From: Certhia americana
Lineage: Eukaryota; Chordata; Aves; Passeriformes; Certhiidae
NCBI GenBank assembly: GCA_018697195.1
Contig: JAGMWU010000029.1
Span: 124,001-188,000, forward strand
Length of the DNA stretch: 64,000 nt
Direction: 5' to 3'
The notes below the pieces were generated by a model. That model searched no databases. It was not told the origin of the DNA and saw only the letters and a program-made list of their open reading frames with translations. The translations under genes and the position numbers were made by a program. Shown here piece after piece: positions 35,991-48,800 of the stretch (positions are counted from its first letter, which is position 1; every line of letters begins with the position of its first letter).

Positions 35991-38231
35991 GCAGTGTAAT
36001 GCAGATAGAGATGAAGGACCTGGGGAGATGAGGAAAGGTCATTTTCCTGACACGTGCAAGGAGGAGGAACTCTGGTTTGAAGCTGTCTGTCAGGAATAGA
36101 TTGGACAGGGCACCTTGGCCCCACGGGAGAGAATCAGTCAGGACTCACTGTGAAGGCATCACTCATCTGAGCCGGGTTTAATTTCTCCCTGAGCTGCTGG
36201 GGAGGGAGCTCCAGACAGTGCCCAGCCCAGGGGTAGGACAGGGAGTTCGTGGAGAGCCTCAGGACACCGAATTTGAGATGGCCTGTCTCTGTGCTCATCT
36301 AGGAACTCGGCTGGCACAAGACAGCCATGGAGAATTATAGCATCTGAGTCTCCTGGCAAGGGGGTTTGTAAGGCATGCTGGCAAACTTGGCTGGCTTGTT
36401 CTTCTGTGAATTACAAATTGTTCAGCAAAAGGAAAAGGGGCTTCTGGGGAAAACGGTCCCCAGAAATCCTCTGCCATAAAACTGCCCTGTTAACTGCAAG
36501 ATCCTGTTTGGGTGTTCCTGTAAAACAGGGAGCAGTGCCCTGGGCTTGGCTGCCACAGACAATGGAGAGATTGAGTGTCCTTGGAAAAGGCCAAAGCAAT
36601 GGAATTTTTTCTGGTTCCTGAACATTTCTTGTGTGGGTCTGTTCAAAGGGACCTGGGAAGGACAGGCTCGTGAATGGCCTGGATAATTTCTGAGTTATGA
36701 GGCAAAATAAGGGATTGTCTTCCCTCAGCACTGCTGGGAGGTGTCTGTGATCCCTAAAGAAGGGCTGAGAGCTGTGCAAATCCACAGGCACCTTTTTCCT
36801 TGCTCATATAAACACTTATAATCCTTAATTTTTCTTTTAAAGTAATTTCCAGTCCAGTAAGTTTTGAGCTTTGCCTTTGCAGCTCCATTTATTCCCCTAG
36901 TGGGGTTAGTATCCATCTGACCTTGTGAATAGTGAATTCTTCCAGAAAAGGGTTGTGAACTTGGGAAATTTTGTTTTGGTGGTTGCTAGAGATGTTGCAG
37001 TAAAGGAACTGATGGCCTGTGTCAATCCTCACTAGCAAAATTATCTCAGAAAAACAGAAATGTTAAGGATGAGAAATGTTCACCTGATCTCTCAAATGCC
37101 ATTGCAGTTTAACTGTTGCATGAGCTAATTAAAATAGAAATTTTGCTCAATTTAAGGTTAACAGCCCTTTAAGTCAACTTGGAACTAATTTGGGCTCACC
37201 TGACAATTGGACCCATTTATCTCTTTATGCCTATTAATTTGCTTTGCATTGTGTTTCTTTTCAAGGACTGAACCTGACTGGCTTGACATTACTTTCCATT
37301 TTAAAACATGTTTTTAGTATTTTATTTTCTAATTACCATTTCATTTGTCATCTTCCCCAACCCTGTGCCATGATGATGTCCTTAGGAGGAGCAGCAGGAT
37401 GGATTTTTCAGGTACTTAAGTTTGGAAAACTCATGAATTGAGAGCACCAGCAGCTGTAGCTGTTCTTCAGTGATTAGTTTTAATTGATTTTAAGAGCATC
37501 CCCACCTTCTCCTCTACCTTTAGGACTCTCATCTCAGAAAAGGCTGCTTGGGACTGAATTTATTTAGGCCCAGACTCAGAGCTGACTGTGAGACACCACA
37601 GGGGGGATAGCAGAACCAGGAAAGGTGGCCCTGACCCCTGCTGAGAACACTTTACTTCAGGCTCCAACAATTCAATATCCAAAGCAAAGCCATATTCTAA
37701 AACACTCTGAAAAGCAGAAGACACTTTGTACTAAAAATACCAAAGGCTTTCCATTGAGCTGCTCCAGCTGAGGAGCGTTGTTTGCACCGAGATAATTAGC
37801 AGAGTCCTCAGAGCTTTCTCAATGGCTTTGTGCACGTCCTGACAGCCAAAAAACAGAAGGAATTCAGTGAGGCTACTCAGAACATCATCTAAATACCGGA
37901 TTAATGACTCATCTCCCAGGCTGAGGGAAGAGGCAGAAAAGGCTGGGATAAAAAAGCAAAAGCACTCATTCAATGACAGCCATCATCTGTATTCTCCCCA
38001 GGAGCTTCTTTGGCATTGCCAGGCAGAGGTCGAATCTGTCTGGTTGGAGCCAAACACTTCCCAGCTGGGACCTGCTGGTTTGGGAGCAACAGAGGTTTTC
38101 CTACATTTATTCTCCTAAAACCTCCGGCCAAGTATTAAACACCATTCTTAAATCTTGCAAGAAGGAAAACTTTAAAAAGAAACCCTTTTTGATGTTTTGT
38201 TTTGTTGTTCAGAATTCTTTTGGGTGGAAGG

Positions 38232-38284
38232 AGATGTTTTAAGGTCCCTTCCAACCCAAACCATTGCAAGATTTTATGATTTTC
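38232..38284 (+). mobile_element. CR1 LINE 3'-tail remnant, sense on plus
   Basis: About 53 bp: 'aaggtcccttccaacccaaa' followed by 'ccattgcaagattttatgat', the CR1 terminus with its tail. This is an extreme 5' truncation. Confidence 0.8.
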
Positions 38285-41200
38285 TGCCCCATTTCCAGTA
38301 TGAGATTGGAGTTGGAGATTGGGCTCTAGACAAGACTGTGGCTTTGTCAGACCAGAATTGCTGTGAACCCTGAACAAGGCTTTGATCATCAAAGGGATGC
38401 ACAAATTAAGAACCTGCAGTTTTGATTTCTCTCATTCAATGCTCCTTTTTTAGTATTATTTTTTTTTTTAAATAAAAGCAGTCAAGGCCATCTTTGGAAG
38501 GTACCTGAAAACACTTGTGGATGTGCAGAAGTAATGGGATTTTTTCCTTGCCCAGGTTTGGCCCATCAGCTGCTTGTAAAGGGTTTTATTCTCTGATAGA
38601 TGTGCTTTTATGACACTCCCTCAGTATTTAATATGATTCCAGTCTCTCTTATTGGCATCTGCATATGAAATGCAGAATCTCTAAGCAGCACAGTCTGATG
38701 TGACCTCGCAATGTGCTGTGTGATTGCAAATGATGCAAAATTTGTCTTCTGAATAAACTTTTATGACATTTTGTAAGGTAGATTTAAAAGCAGTCATGTT
38801 GTATATGGGGTTATTTAGAACTTCCTGGAACATTCCTGGGAAGGAAAGGCAGAATGTCCCACAAGGGACACGCTAAGCTAATTTTATTTTATTTTTTTTT
38901 TTTCTGTTTAATTTGCAACAGCCAAAATAATTTCTAGCACTGTCAGGGCAATAATAATTCTGATCTTACCTTGACTGTGTTTCTAGTTAGTATTTTAATG
39001 TTGCAGAGATCAAAGGCACCTCCATGCAGATTTACTTGAGAATATGGTAAGATTTTTATGCTCAAAAAAGCCCTATAGAATGCAGATTCTTCAGACTTAG
39101 TTCTTACAATGATTAACAACCAAACAGTTAAATTGCATAAAAATAAAACTGATGCTCCTGAACTGAAATAATTTTAATTATTGTCATTTTAAAAACATGA
39201 CATGAAAGAAAATCACCTTGTTAGGCTTTGCTGACTGACACTGAGTCCTCCCTTGGTGCAAGATCTGGGGAAAGTTTTGTGCTAAAATCCATTTGAGACT
39301 TGATCTGTGTTTTTGTGTTGTTCTCCTGCACAAGGTTAAAGATTCCCAGCAATAATTATATTTCTATTCATGTCAGTTTTCGGTAGTCTAAGAAAAAACA
39401 TTTTAATGCCTTTGCTTTGTGAGAGAATTTCAACATTCTTTTAAATACAGAAATGCTCAAAATTTCTTGTGTTTTTAACAATATAATTTTGATCTTCCAG
39501 AGTCTAATCTGAATTTTTGCCTATGCTGAGCATTGTCGAAGGCCAGTAAAGGTGGTACAAACCTCAGCCCCTTGCTCAGCTGGGTCACTCTTCTGTTATT
39601 TACATTGGGGCCAATTCACAGTATTATACACCATCCAAATCAGAACTTCTTTCACAAGGAAAATTCTTGTCCTTGGAAGTAGAACCCTCAGTTCATTCAA
39701 GTTTTCCTGGATTCCAGAGCCCCTGTACTGGGAATTCTGGGGGACAGTGTTTGCTGTTGCTGCCTGACCATGGAGCACTGTTAATTTTTTAATTTTTTCC
39801 TGGCAGAAAGTGCCACATTTTCTCAAAGCCCATTTTCAGACACAGATCACTTCCATTTTCCTTTAAATAACACCATAATGGCAAGGAAATCACTCAGCAA
39901 TGCCCAGCATGAGCCTCCATGGCTTCTCCTTGGGCACCCAAAAAATGTCTCTTATTCTATTTTTTCTACTATTTTTATTTCTATTTTTTTAATTATTTCT
40001 TTTTTTTTTTTTTCCTACTTTTTACTATTTCCGCCTCAAAAATTTTGGGACGTGGAGTAGTGTAAGTAGATTTTTTTTCTGCATACTTCTCTAACCTGTG
40101 TGTAGTAATGCAGATTTCTAGTGACTCATGTTCTTTCCTGTGTTTTCTCTGTGGATCCCTGGCAGTGGTTGCAGTATAGCAAGCAGAGAAGAGCTCCCAA
40201 ACCAGCCCAGCTGGTGTCAAAATTATGTCATCATTAATGATTTTACTACACTAAAACTCACTGCCCTTTGTCTTGTTGCTTAAATAAAATTATAATCTTC
40301 TCTGTGGCATGGAAACTGAAGTTGTGATGTTTGGAATTCAAAAGCAGGATCAAACTGGCTGTTCAAGTGCAGAAAAAGTGGATTTTTTTTTTTTTTTTTC
40401 TTCCTAGAGAGACAGGAATAAGGGTAGATTTCATTTAAAAGGGAGGCTGGGGAAAAGCTTTTCTCACCAGTCTGCATTTTTGGCAAACTTGTCATTCCTC
40501 TGCTTATTTATCATCTCCCCTTCATAAATGTCAAGTGTAACAACAAAAGGCTTTAATAAACTTGTCAGAATTGTTTCATGCCAGATTGTGTGAAAAGGTT
40601 GTGGATAATAATAAAAACAAGACCTGAAACAAGCCTGAATTCAGCTCCAGGAGGAGCCTTGGTCTCTGTGTCTCTCCTGAGAACTTTGTGTTGTTTCACT
40701 GCTGCAGTTGGAAAAAGAAATTCTTTTGTACCATGCATTAAACCCTACATAAGAACCACATACGTGCACATGCTACTGAGTAGAAAAAGGAGTATTTTAA
40801 GCCAGGCATTTCAGGCCTGATGACTGAATTTGAGGAGCTGGTGACAAGCGCCTTTTCTGAGATATGTCAGATAACAAGAAATAACCTTCCTGCTCACTGA
40901 ATTTTTTTAAATTTTTTTTTTAAGCCAGTAAGGATCAGAATAGGATTTTTGGACCCAGTTCAGCAAAGCACTTGCCTCAGCGATCAACTTTAACTGGTTA
41001 TGTGCAATTTGTTGCTATTTATTAAAAGCACAGAGTACATCTTATCACTGAGTGAGCTGCTGTCCTCCCACGCTGCCTCCACTGAATTTAATTCTCCCCT
41101 CTCCATCCCCTTGCATAATCATTCCATTACAATGGCTTGGGAAAGGAGTAATTGGTTTCAGATGTTCCTGGTTGACCAGTTTCTGTCTGATTACTCAGCT

Positions 41201-41652
41201 GGGGCCCCTGTGTTCTCCACAGAGTGTTTGGTGTTGCCTGGATTGCTGATGGTTCCCTGAGTGCTCATCTCAAAGATTTCCTCCTCGCCATGCTCTTATT
41301 TTTGTTTGACCTTGCATGGGCATATTCCAAAGGAAATGTTGTTGTTAAGATGTTCTGGAGTGAATCACTGTAATAATGTACACACAGTGCCCAGCTTGGA
41401 GCAGCCATTAGCTTGTGTAATTACTGCTCCTGTCCGTTTTACTGCTCGTTAGTGATTTGTGCTATGCACAAAGCCCTGATGCTGCTCTGGGTTTGTGTCT
41501 CGGGGGTGGGTGGAGAGAGGCTCCTGTTCCCTAAACAGAGAAGGAATCAGGAGGTCAAAGGGGTGATTCTGAGCACAGCGGTGTCTGGAACTCCCCAGCT
41601 GGGCAGTAGCAGAGCTGGGGACAGCTAGTTTATGATTTAGGAAGTAAAATCT
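38285..41652. other. Unique AT-rich non-coding sequence
   Basis: About 3.4 kb with T runs at about 40000-40013 and 40383-40399 and an ATTTT-type patch near 38880-38902. Repeat-free, homeodomain/octamer-core-rich stretches at about 38590-38780 and 41310-41470 are possible conserved elements. No gene was recognised. Confidence 0.5.
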
Positions 41653-41857
41653 TACAGAATCTCAGTCACTGAGGTTGGAAACGCCCTCCCAGACCATGAA
41701 GTCCAAGCTGTGCCTGATGCCCACTTTGTCCCCAGCCCAGAGCACTGAGTGCCACATCCAGGCCGTCCTTGGACACCTCCAGGGATGGGGACTCCAAACC
41801 CCACAGAGCATTTCCAAGGCCTGACTACCCTTTCCATGGAGAAATGTCTTTACCCCT
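41653..41857 (-). mobile_element. CR1 LINE 3'-end fragment, antisense on plus
   Basis: 'ttacagaatctcagtcactg' (reverse of the tail), 'aggttggaaacgccctccca' and 'gacacctccagggatgggga' follow in the order of a minus-strand CR1. Two minus-strand open frames here are translations of this repeat. Confidence 0.85.
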
Positions 41858-43442
41858 AAGCATGGTTTAGAAGCCTGTGTGTGATGCTCACACCTGTGCA
41901 GGGCCCAGAATTGTGACATTTCTAAAAGGCCTTTCAGAAACACAAAGCTTCTGAGGCTACTTCACTGAGCTCTCCATTCATATTCTCTCACACCCCGCTC
42001 ATGAACAAGAGATGTGGGGTTATGTAGGGCAGCTGACCCATCCCATGGGGCCCTTGCAGTGGCACATCTTGAAGCACCCCAAAGTGGCAGTGACCCTGCT
42101 CTCCATCAGCACCTTTGGCTGTCCAAGAACTCAACCTGTGTTTGATTCTTCTGCTTGTCAGGGAACGATGTAAATGTGGGGGCTTGTTTAATAGAAACAA
42201 AGAAATAAAGAAAGAAATATGAAGAACTATAGAATACTGATCTCTATTAGTAAGCATTATTTTAATTACTAGCAAATAACCCTTTCTTTCCTCCGGGGCC
42301 GTAGTGAAAATGAAGTGCAGCACTGGAACCAGCAGAGGCTGAGGTGGTATCATCTCTTTCTTCCTCTCCTTCTCTTACAGCTTTTGAACACTGTCTCTTC
42401 ATGTTTGATCAAAGATTTCTGTTCAGCTCAGGTTATTCCACTCAGTGATCAGCAGCTGCCTTCTGGGACAGCCCCATTCAGACACAGCATGCATACGAGT
42501 GGTGCTGAAAGCTTTCCAGTGATTTAGATTAATGAAATATTTACAGGGGAAAATGTTTAACTCAGGGATTCCCGAAGGAGTGAGCTGCCAAGCCTGGAAA
42601 TGGAGGAGTGATTGTGGCACCAGTGAATGTTTTTATGTGAGCTCCTTCCTGACACAGGTCTCTGTATCTCAATTAAATATCTCTGTATCTAATTTTAGGG
42701 GTGGATCCTCTGCAGTCTGACCTTCACCTTGAGCCTCTGAAATTAAACGTAGTTACTCAGGAGTTCCTTGTCTGAGTTGGGACACCAGGGTGCAGGTGTC
42801 AAGCTGGGAGTAAGGAAAAAACTCCCCAAAATTTTATTACATCCAAAATATGACCAACAGGTTAAACTGTGAAGTGTAAAACTTGAGTAGAAGGCTGGAA
42901 TCTGGCTCTGGAACAGATGCAGCCCAACAGCAAAATAAGAGGCTTTAATAATGACATGAGTTTGAAATGAAAAGGATTAGTTGGTTTGTAATAAAAGCTA
43001 AGGAAAAGAAGGAGCATGAACAAAACAAAATAATTTTAGGAATGGGGGAAAAAAACCATAAAGCTGTTTGGAGAAGGGAGACTGAAACTCAGCAGAGGCT
43101 GTGAGAATCACAGTGAAATCTCAAATACTGGGAACAATAATGAGGGAGAGAGTACTGATTCTGTTGTTTGCTTGTATTGCCTTCAATTTCTAAATGTGCT
43201 GGATGAAAGGCGTTAAAAAGGACAAGTGTGAAAATCAAAACTAATAAGGGAAATTAGGGGGAATTAATGAGGAACATTTCAGAAATTCTTTTTCTGCCCT
43301 CATTTATTGATAAGCATTTAAGAGTTCCCATGGCAGCTCAAGGTTTAGATCCGGACAAACTGTAAATGTTTTGCTTCCTGATTGGACAATGTTGGAGGAA
43401 TTTTGCTGAGGGGTTTGTCCTTCTGCTGAGGCTGTTCCTTAG
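41858..43442. other. Unique non-coding sequence
   Basis: About 1.6 kb. Open frames reach 121 codons (41988-42353, minus), without any domain. No repeat was recognised. Confidence 0.5.
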
Positions 43443-43653
43443 GGAATCCTGGAACGGTTTGGGTGGGAAGGGACCTTAAAGCCCATCCAGTGACACCCCT
43501 GATACGAGCAGGGACACGTCCCACTGTCCCAGGGTGCTCCAAGCCCTGTCCAACCTGGCCTTGGACACTCCAGGGATCCAGGGCCAACCACAGCTTCTCT
43601 GGGAATTCCATCCCAGCCTCTCACCATCCCCACAGGGAAGAATTTCTTCCTAA
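43443..43653 (-). mobile_element. CR1 LINE 3'-end fragment, antisense on plus
   Basis: 'ggtttgggtgggaagggacc', 'agggacacgtcccactgtcc', 'gtccaacctggccttggaca' and 'gggaagaatttcttcctaa' follow in reverse-complement CR1 order over about 210 bp. It is well preserved. Three overlapping open frames on both strands are repeat translations. Confidence 0.88.
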
Positions 43654-46600
43654 ATGGCAGAGATCTATTAATATTAATGCTGGGGCTGTTTTCACTATCA
43701 CTCATCACTTGATGAGGTATTCATCCAAGTTATAATCCTGATTCTATCCCATACCTTGGTTCAGTTATGGTCCCTGTTTTTCTGTCAGAGCCACTGTGGA
43801 AGCAGAACTTGGATTCTGAACTTCCTTTTTGTGTGAAGAGAGATGGTTGCACAGTTTCTTAGTGATTTATGCTCAGGTATTTTTCATCAGGAAACTGGAG
43901 AATTGTTTTAGCACTATCACACCTCTCTGATTAATTTTTCTCTGGGAAGTCATTTCTGGGAAGCCAAATTGCAGAGAGATACCAGGAGGAGGGGGTGTTT
44001 GTGATGGGAGGAATGGGAACATTTCCTGATACAGATAATGCTGCAGCTGTAATTCTTGGTGATAGACCAATTCCAAATGCTGGTATCTTGTCTTTCAACA
44101 AGGGATGAGGGTTCCACTTCTGTAAAACATAACAGATCTCTGATATCTTGATTGGGTATAATTTAAGGGGTTTTACCTCTTATAAAACTTGAGAGAACTA
44201 AGATTTTCAGTTTTCCAGGTGGGTTTGCATCTGCTCTGTGCTACATTAGAACATGACAGAGAAGATGTATCTGCGTGCCAAAAAATTAGTTGGTGGTTTA
44301 GACACAAGACGGGAATTTTATTGCTGAAATTTATTTTCTGGGCTGCAGGTCCAGGAAGGGATCTGCTGGAAAAAAAACGGCACCAAACTCCTGCATTTGG
44401 AGCCCAACTGACAATCAGAGTATAGGCTGGGTTTGTTGTAGATTGAATTCCTCCTGGTGGGGAGAGAATACAGAAAAGAAATGGACTTCTCTAATGTAAT
44501 TACTTGTGTTTGACCCCAGAGTCATGGAACTCTCTCACTCCATCCTTTTTTAATTCAGTTGTTGCAAAGGAGACCACTCAGACCTGAAGCCCATTTAATC
44601 CAGGCCATTTTTGTCATGCTGAAAAGAAATAAACCTCAGCAGATATGAATGGTAAAGCTTTGGAGATGTGTCTGCCTGCATCATGAAGGGATAAATTTTG
44701 TAGCATTCCTTTTATTAGTAATAAGAATTATACACAAGCAGTGCTTTGGAAACTGGAAGCAGAGATTTTAAATACAATTATCTTATTATTCATTGTAAAC
44801 ACTTGTGGTGCAACAATCCTGTGTGGGCCTTTTCATGAATTGAAATGAATCCTTTAATTTGCTTAAGTATTATAAGTAATTTGGAGCATTGGTAACTTGT
44901 ACACAGTAAAAGCTAATGATTCTCAAATATTAAAATGTGGTCTATAAAGAGATTTTCATGCAGTGGTTTAAATTCTAGAACGTTCCCTAGCCATTATTGA
45001 CCTGGAGAGTGACACTGTCATTAGTGACTTAATTGCCACAGCTTGGGCAGTTTGTACTGGTGCCAGTTCTTTTGAAGATGTGGGTGCTCACTGTTCTCCT
45101 CCAATAGAAAACCCACTGAACCTCCAGCAAAATCTGGTTTTGTCATTAACAGAAATGGCAAAGTTAAAACATGCTGTTAATATCCAGTAAATCTTTCGTC
45201 TCTTTCTTTTGACCTGATCAAAGGCTCTGTAGTGATACAATTGCAGATGATAATTTAAGAAAATGTCTTTTATTTTCTGCTGCCAGTCCTGGGGACAATA
45301 TCCCCGTGCTTCAGATCAATAGATATTTTCTTAAAGAGCTGATTTCGCCTTGACTGGAAAGGAAAGCAATTAAGTCAGGCATGGAGGGTTTGGAAGTGTG
45401 CAGATGTATTCATGGGGATGGCAGTTTAATGACCTACTTTTGGTGATAGTATTGAAATTATAACGTGTTTCGAGTAAATATCAAATGCCAGCCGAACAGT
45501 TACCATAGTAATGATAAGGGAAATGCAATTGCAGTCAATCAAATGAATATTCAGTTGATGCAGTTAATTTGCACAAAGGTGCACTCATTTCAAACCTGTG
45601 TTTTATGATGTCCAAGCACGGATTTTTCTGCAGTTGTCAAACCATTTCTCATTCTTCAAAACTTTTGTTGTGAAAATTCCACTGTGGAACACTGGGCAAT
45701 TGCACTGGTGCTTTAAGACAGTGTTCAGTATTTATTTATTTCCCAAATTTTATGAAGATGGATATTCCAGCCAGTGGGAAAAGTCTGGCCTCATTTCTTT
45801 GGAGGAAAGCAGCAGTTGAGTGTCTCTTGTTTCCTGATGCTCCTGTCACGTGAAGACAAAAGGCTTTATTTATTCCAGTTGATTTGTTCAAGATTTCCCT
45901 GGAAATTTCCTTTATAATCCTGGTCAAGATTCTATTCTTAAACTTGCACATTCACATTTTTTGGGGAAATGCATATCTAGGCTTAAATATCCTCTGTTTT
46001 GGATAAAGATAGTGCAGAACCACTTGGAGAGGTCCTTGAAGACACAAGAAGGGACAGAGAGGTACTGGTATAAATATCACTGTGTGTTACCATGGTCCTT
46101 AAAAACAGTGGACTTTCTCAATGATATCTACTAATGAAACATATTTATTTCCATTCCAAAAGGAATGCCATTGCTGCTTTCTTCAGAATGTCCTTCAGTA
46201 TGTTTTTAGTGTGACTTTAGTCAAATGTCATTTTAACTCCAGTCCTATGCTGCAAATCTCTTGTGAAATTCTATTAATTTTCAATTAAACTTCAAGTAAA
46301 CCAATTAGTATTCTCATTTTTATAGAGCAACAAAGGCAGAATCTGTAATGAGTCTTTCCAGTTGCTCACAGAGGAATAAATGGTCTGTATGGATTTCTCC
46401 AGTGTGTATCTCCGGGAAGCTTTGTCAAGTATATTACCTTTATCATTTCCTCCTCTGCTTCAGGCTCTAAATTGGCTTTCTTGTGGTGTACAAAACCATT
46501 TTCAGCCCCTTCTCTCCCTAAGCTGCATTCCAGAATTCTTTGTCTTCACTGGAAATCTTTAACCTTGCACAAAAGTGTGTTTTCATCAAAGTCAGAGCTG

Positions 46601-47149
46601 AGGCAGTCACTGTGGAATCCTCCTTGCCCTGAACAATTTCAGGACCTCAATTTGATGGAGGGCGGGAGAAGGCATTTCCTCTTTTCATTCTAAATACATA
46701 AATGGAAGTGTCTGAGTTATCATAGCTGGAAACAGGCTCCAACCTCGTTCGTTTGTGTGTCTCACCAGCATTTCAACCTTTCACTTTCTCCTCTTGCTGC
46801 CTGCTCTTTGCAGACAGAAGTGATCCCTGTTCTGAGAAGCCTCATTATCAAAATGTATTCCTTGAGCAGGGATCCTGGAGTTCCTCCAGGGTGGGGATCA
46901 GAACTTTCATCATTCCTCCAAGCCTGTAACTGTCTGTAGTGCTCAGCCTCTGCCTTCATGTGGGGTTTAATCTCATTGCTGGCTGCCCTGGACTCTTCCC
47001 CTGGCTGATGCCACCTCTAAAGCCTCTGTGACTGTATGTAGAGCTGTCCCTGAGTACAGCAGAGAGTTCATGGTGGTGTTTGGTTGGGTTGGTTCTGTGC
47101 CAGGTTCTCTGTGAACTGGAGCCACTGCAGCTGCTGGGGAACTGAGTCA
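43654..47149. other. Unique sequence with the most enhancer-like stretch of the window
   Basis: About 3.5 kb free of recognised repeats. 44640-45600 is AT-rich yet non-repetitive and dense in transcription-factor-like cores, including an RFX/X-box-like GTTACCATAGTAAT (45499-45512) and a PBX-like GTCAATCA (45534-45541). No exon or promoter was seen. Confidence 0.45.
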
Positions 47150-48430
47150 AAAGGTTAAAAGATTTAGGAATTAGAACCGTAGCCAGCAAGATGTAAGCAA
47201 CATGTCAGATAGCAGGGCCTAGCGTAATAATAAAGGGATCAAAGAAAAAATTAAGGGTTTAATCATTAATGTATAGGTATTGAACAAGACAATCTGTCAT
47301 GTATCTGACACTTAGCATTGTAAGAAACCAGAAAACCAAGGCTTTTGATACTTGGAGCCAAGAAAAAGAGCCTGGACCATAACCAAAGGGTTACAAAGAT
47401 CTGGCAACAGGACAAATTTATGATGAAGACCACTTTACTTCATCCATGGACCACAAACTCAATTGAAAAGGACCACCACCTCAATTAAGAAGAGGACTGT
47501 GCAGTCGCGAAGGACATCCATCTGATTTTAGTACAAGACAAAGATATGCACTGCGTATGTATAGACAATGTTAGGTAATTTTGTTAATATGTATGATTTT
47601 TAGAAATATATAGAAAACTGATTGTTGTGGTTTGAACGACAGGCATCTGTTAAGGAAGGCAGCAACCTCCCTTGGAATGGAGAATTTAAACCCCCTCCCT
47701 CACAATTATTATAATTTTGAAATTAAGGAGCTCTCAGGCGAAGATATGGGAATAGGAATAACAGTTCTTTATTAGGAGAACTAAAATAAACAGTATTACA
47801 AAAGAGAAAAAAAGGAAACCAAACAAATAAACATACAAGTGAACCCACTGACAGAGTCAGGATCCAACCTGACACCCTGTGGGGCAGGGTGTTGGTGGCA
47901 GTGCCATCCCATGGTGGCTGCAGTCCCAGTGGCAGATGTGGCTCTGTTGAAGTGATGCTCCTGGAGAAAAGTGGAGTTTTTTCACTGAAGGTCCAGTGGT
48001 GACAGATGGGCCTGGTCTATCCTCTGAGAACCCAGTGGAAAAGGCTGCTTGGTGTTCCAACTCCCAGATTTTTATCCAGGTAGGAATACTTGACTGCTCC
48101 CCCTGGCTGGAGCATTTCCCAATGGGATGATGGAATTTTATCAGTGACACTCACTGGCCCATGAGCAGAAGATCTCTCCCTGAAGGGAGGATGGGTTGCA
48201 AGGAGATAAGAAAACTGCCCCAGCAGATTTTTTGACAGTTGGCCATTGACAGAGAATTACACCACAGTCCATGCCCCAGTTTCAACATGTGATGACAGAA
48301 TACAGAGTTTTGGTTACATTTTGCACTGCAACACACGACACTGATGCTTTGTGAATTGAGCACATGTCTTTAGGGCACAAGTCCTCTGTGTTCCAGCACT
48401 GAATAAACATACAAACCTTTCAACCTCAAA
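47150..48430 (+). mobile_element. Older LTR-like element split by a younger LTR (approximate ends)
   Basis: The unique-looking blocks on both sides of the LTR at 47623-48340 read through as one LTR-like sequence once that insertion and one CTGAT copy are ignored. The left block (about 47150-47617) resembles avian retroviral U3 sequence, and the right block (48346-48430) carries AATAAA at 48402-48407. The plus orientation follows from that signal. No terminal repeats or duplication were found, so the ends and the class are uncertain. Confidence 0.45.
47623..48340 (-). mobile_element. ERVL-like solo LTR with perfect 5-bp duplication
   Basis: A 718-bp LTR starting TGTTGTGGTTT and ending ACACACGACA, flanked on both sides by CTGAT (47618-47622 and 48341-48345). 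A perfect 5-bp duplication is typical of ERVL-type (class III) elements. On the minus strand AATAAA lies at 47768-47773, about 145 bp from the 3' end, which sets the orientation. The same layout is seen in the LTR at 11412-12830. No gag, pol or env frame adjoins, so it is a solo LTR. A minus-strand open frame at 47857-48150 lies wholly inside it and is not a gene. Confidence 0.82.
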
Positions 48431-48800
48431 TTAGTTGAAAGCTTTTTTGTTCATCTGGCACACCTTTAGCGCGTCAGAACTGCTGCTCAAACTGGTGCTG
48501 GAGCCAGGCTGGAGTCGTACTCATTTCTTCCAATATCCTTTAAAATTGAAAGCCTGGCACAGACTCAGCCTGGCTGAGTTTCACTCTGAAATCAGAAAGC
48601 ACTCAAGTCAGGAAGCTCAGTCAGGTCTGTGAGGTGTCCTCGGTACTTGGGAGGGGACTGTGCTCTCTGAGGGACACCCAGAGCATCTCAGGTGGTTTCT
48701 GCTGTGAAATCCTAATGACAGAGCCATGGGGAAATCCACAGAGCCACTTTCCACCTTCAAAAATAGAATTATTTCTGCTTAGGGCAGAGGAGATTTGGCT
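48431..48800. other. Unique non-coding sequence
   Basis: About 370 bp between the LTR block and a CR1 copy. Nothing was recognised. Confidence 0.5.

Larger units (their letters stand above)
33571..38231. other. Long unique non-coding stretch
   Basis: About 4.7 kb without a recognised mobile element. It holds an A16 run (34996-35011), an A/C simple repeat (35959-35990), a repeat-free AT-rich stretch at about 33760-34010 that could be a conserved element, and an exon-like minus-strand stretch at 37788-37920. No gene could be completed. Confidence 0.45.
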
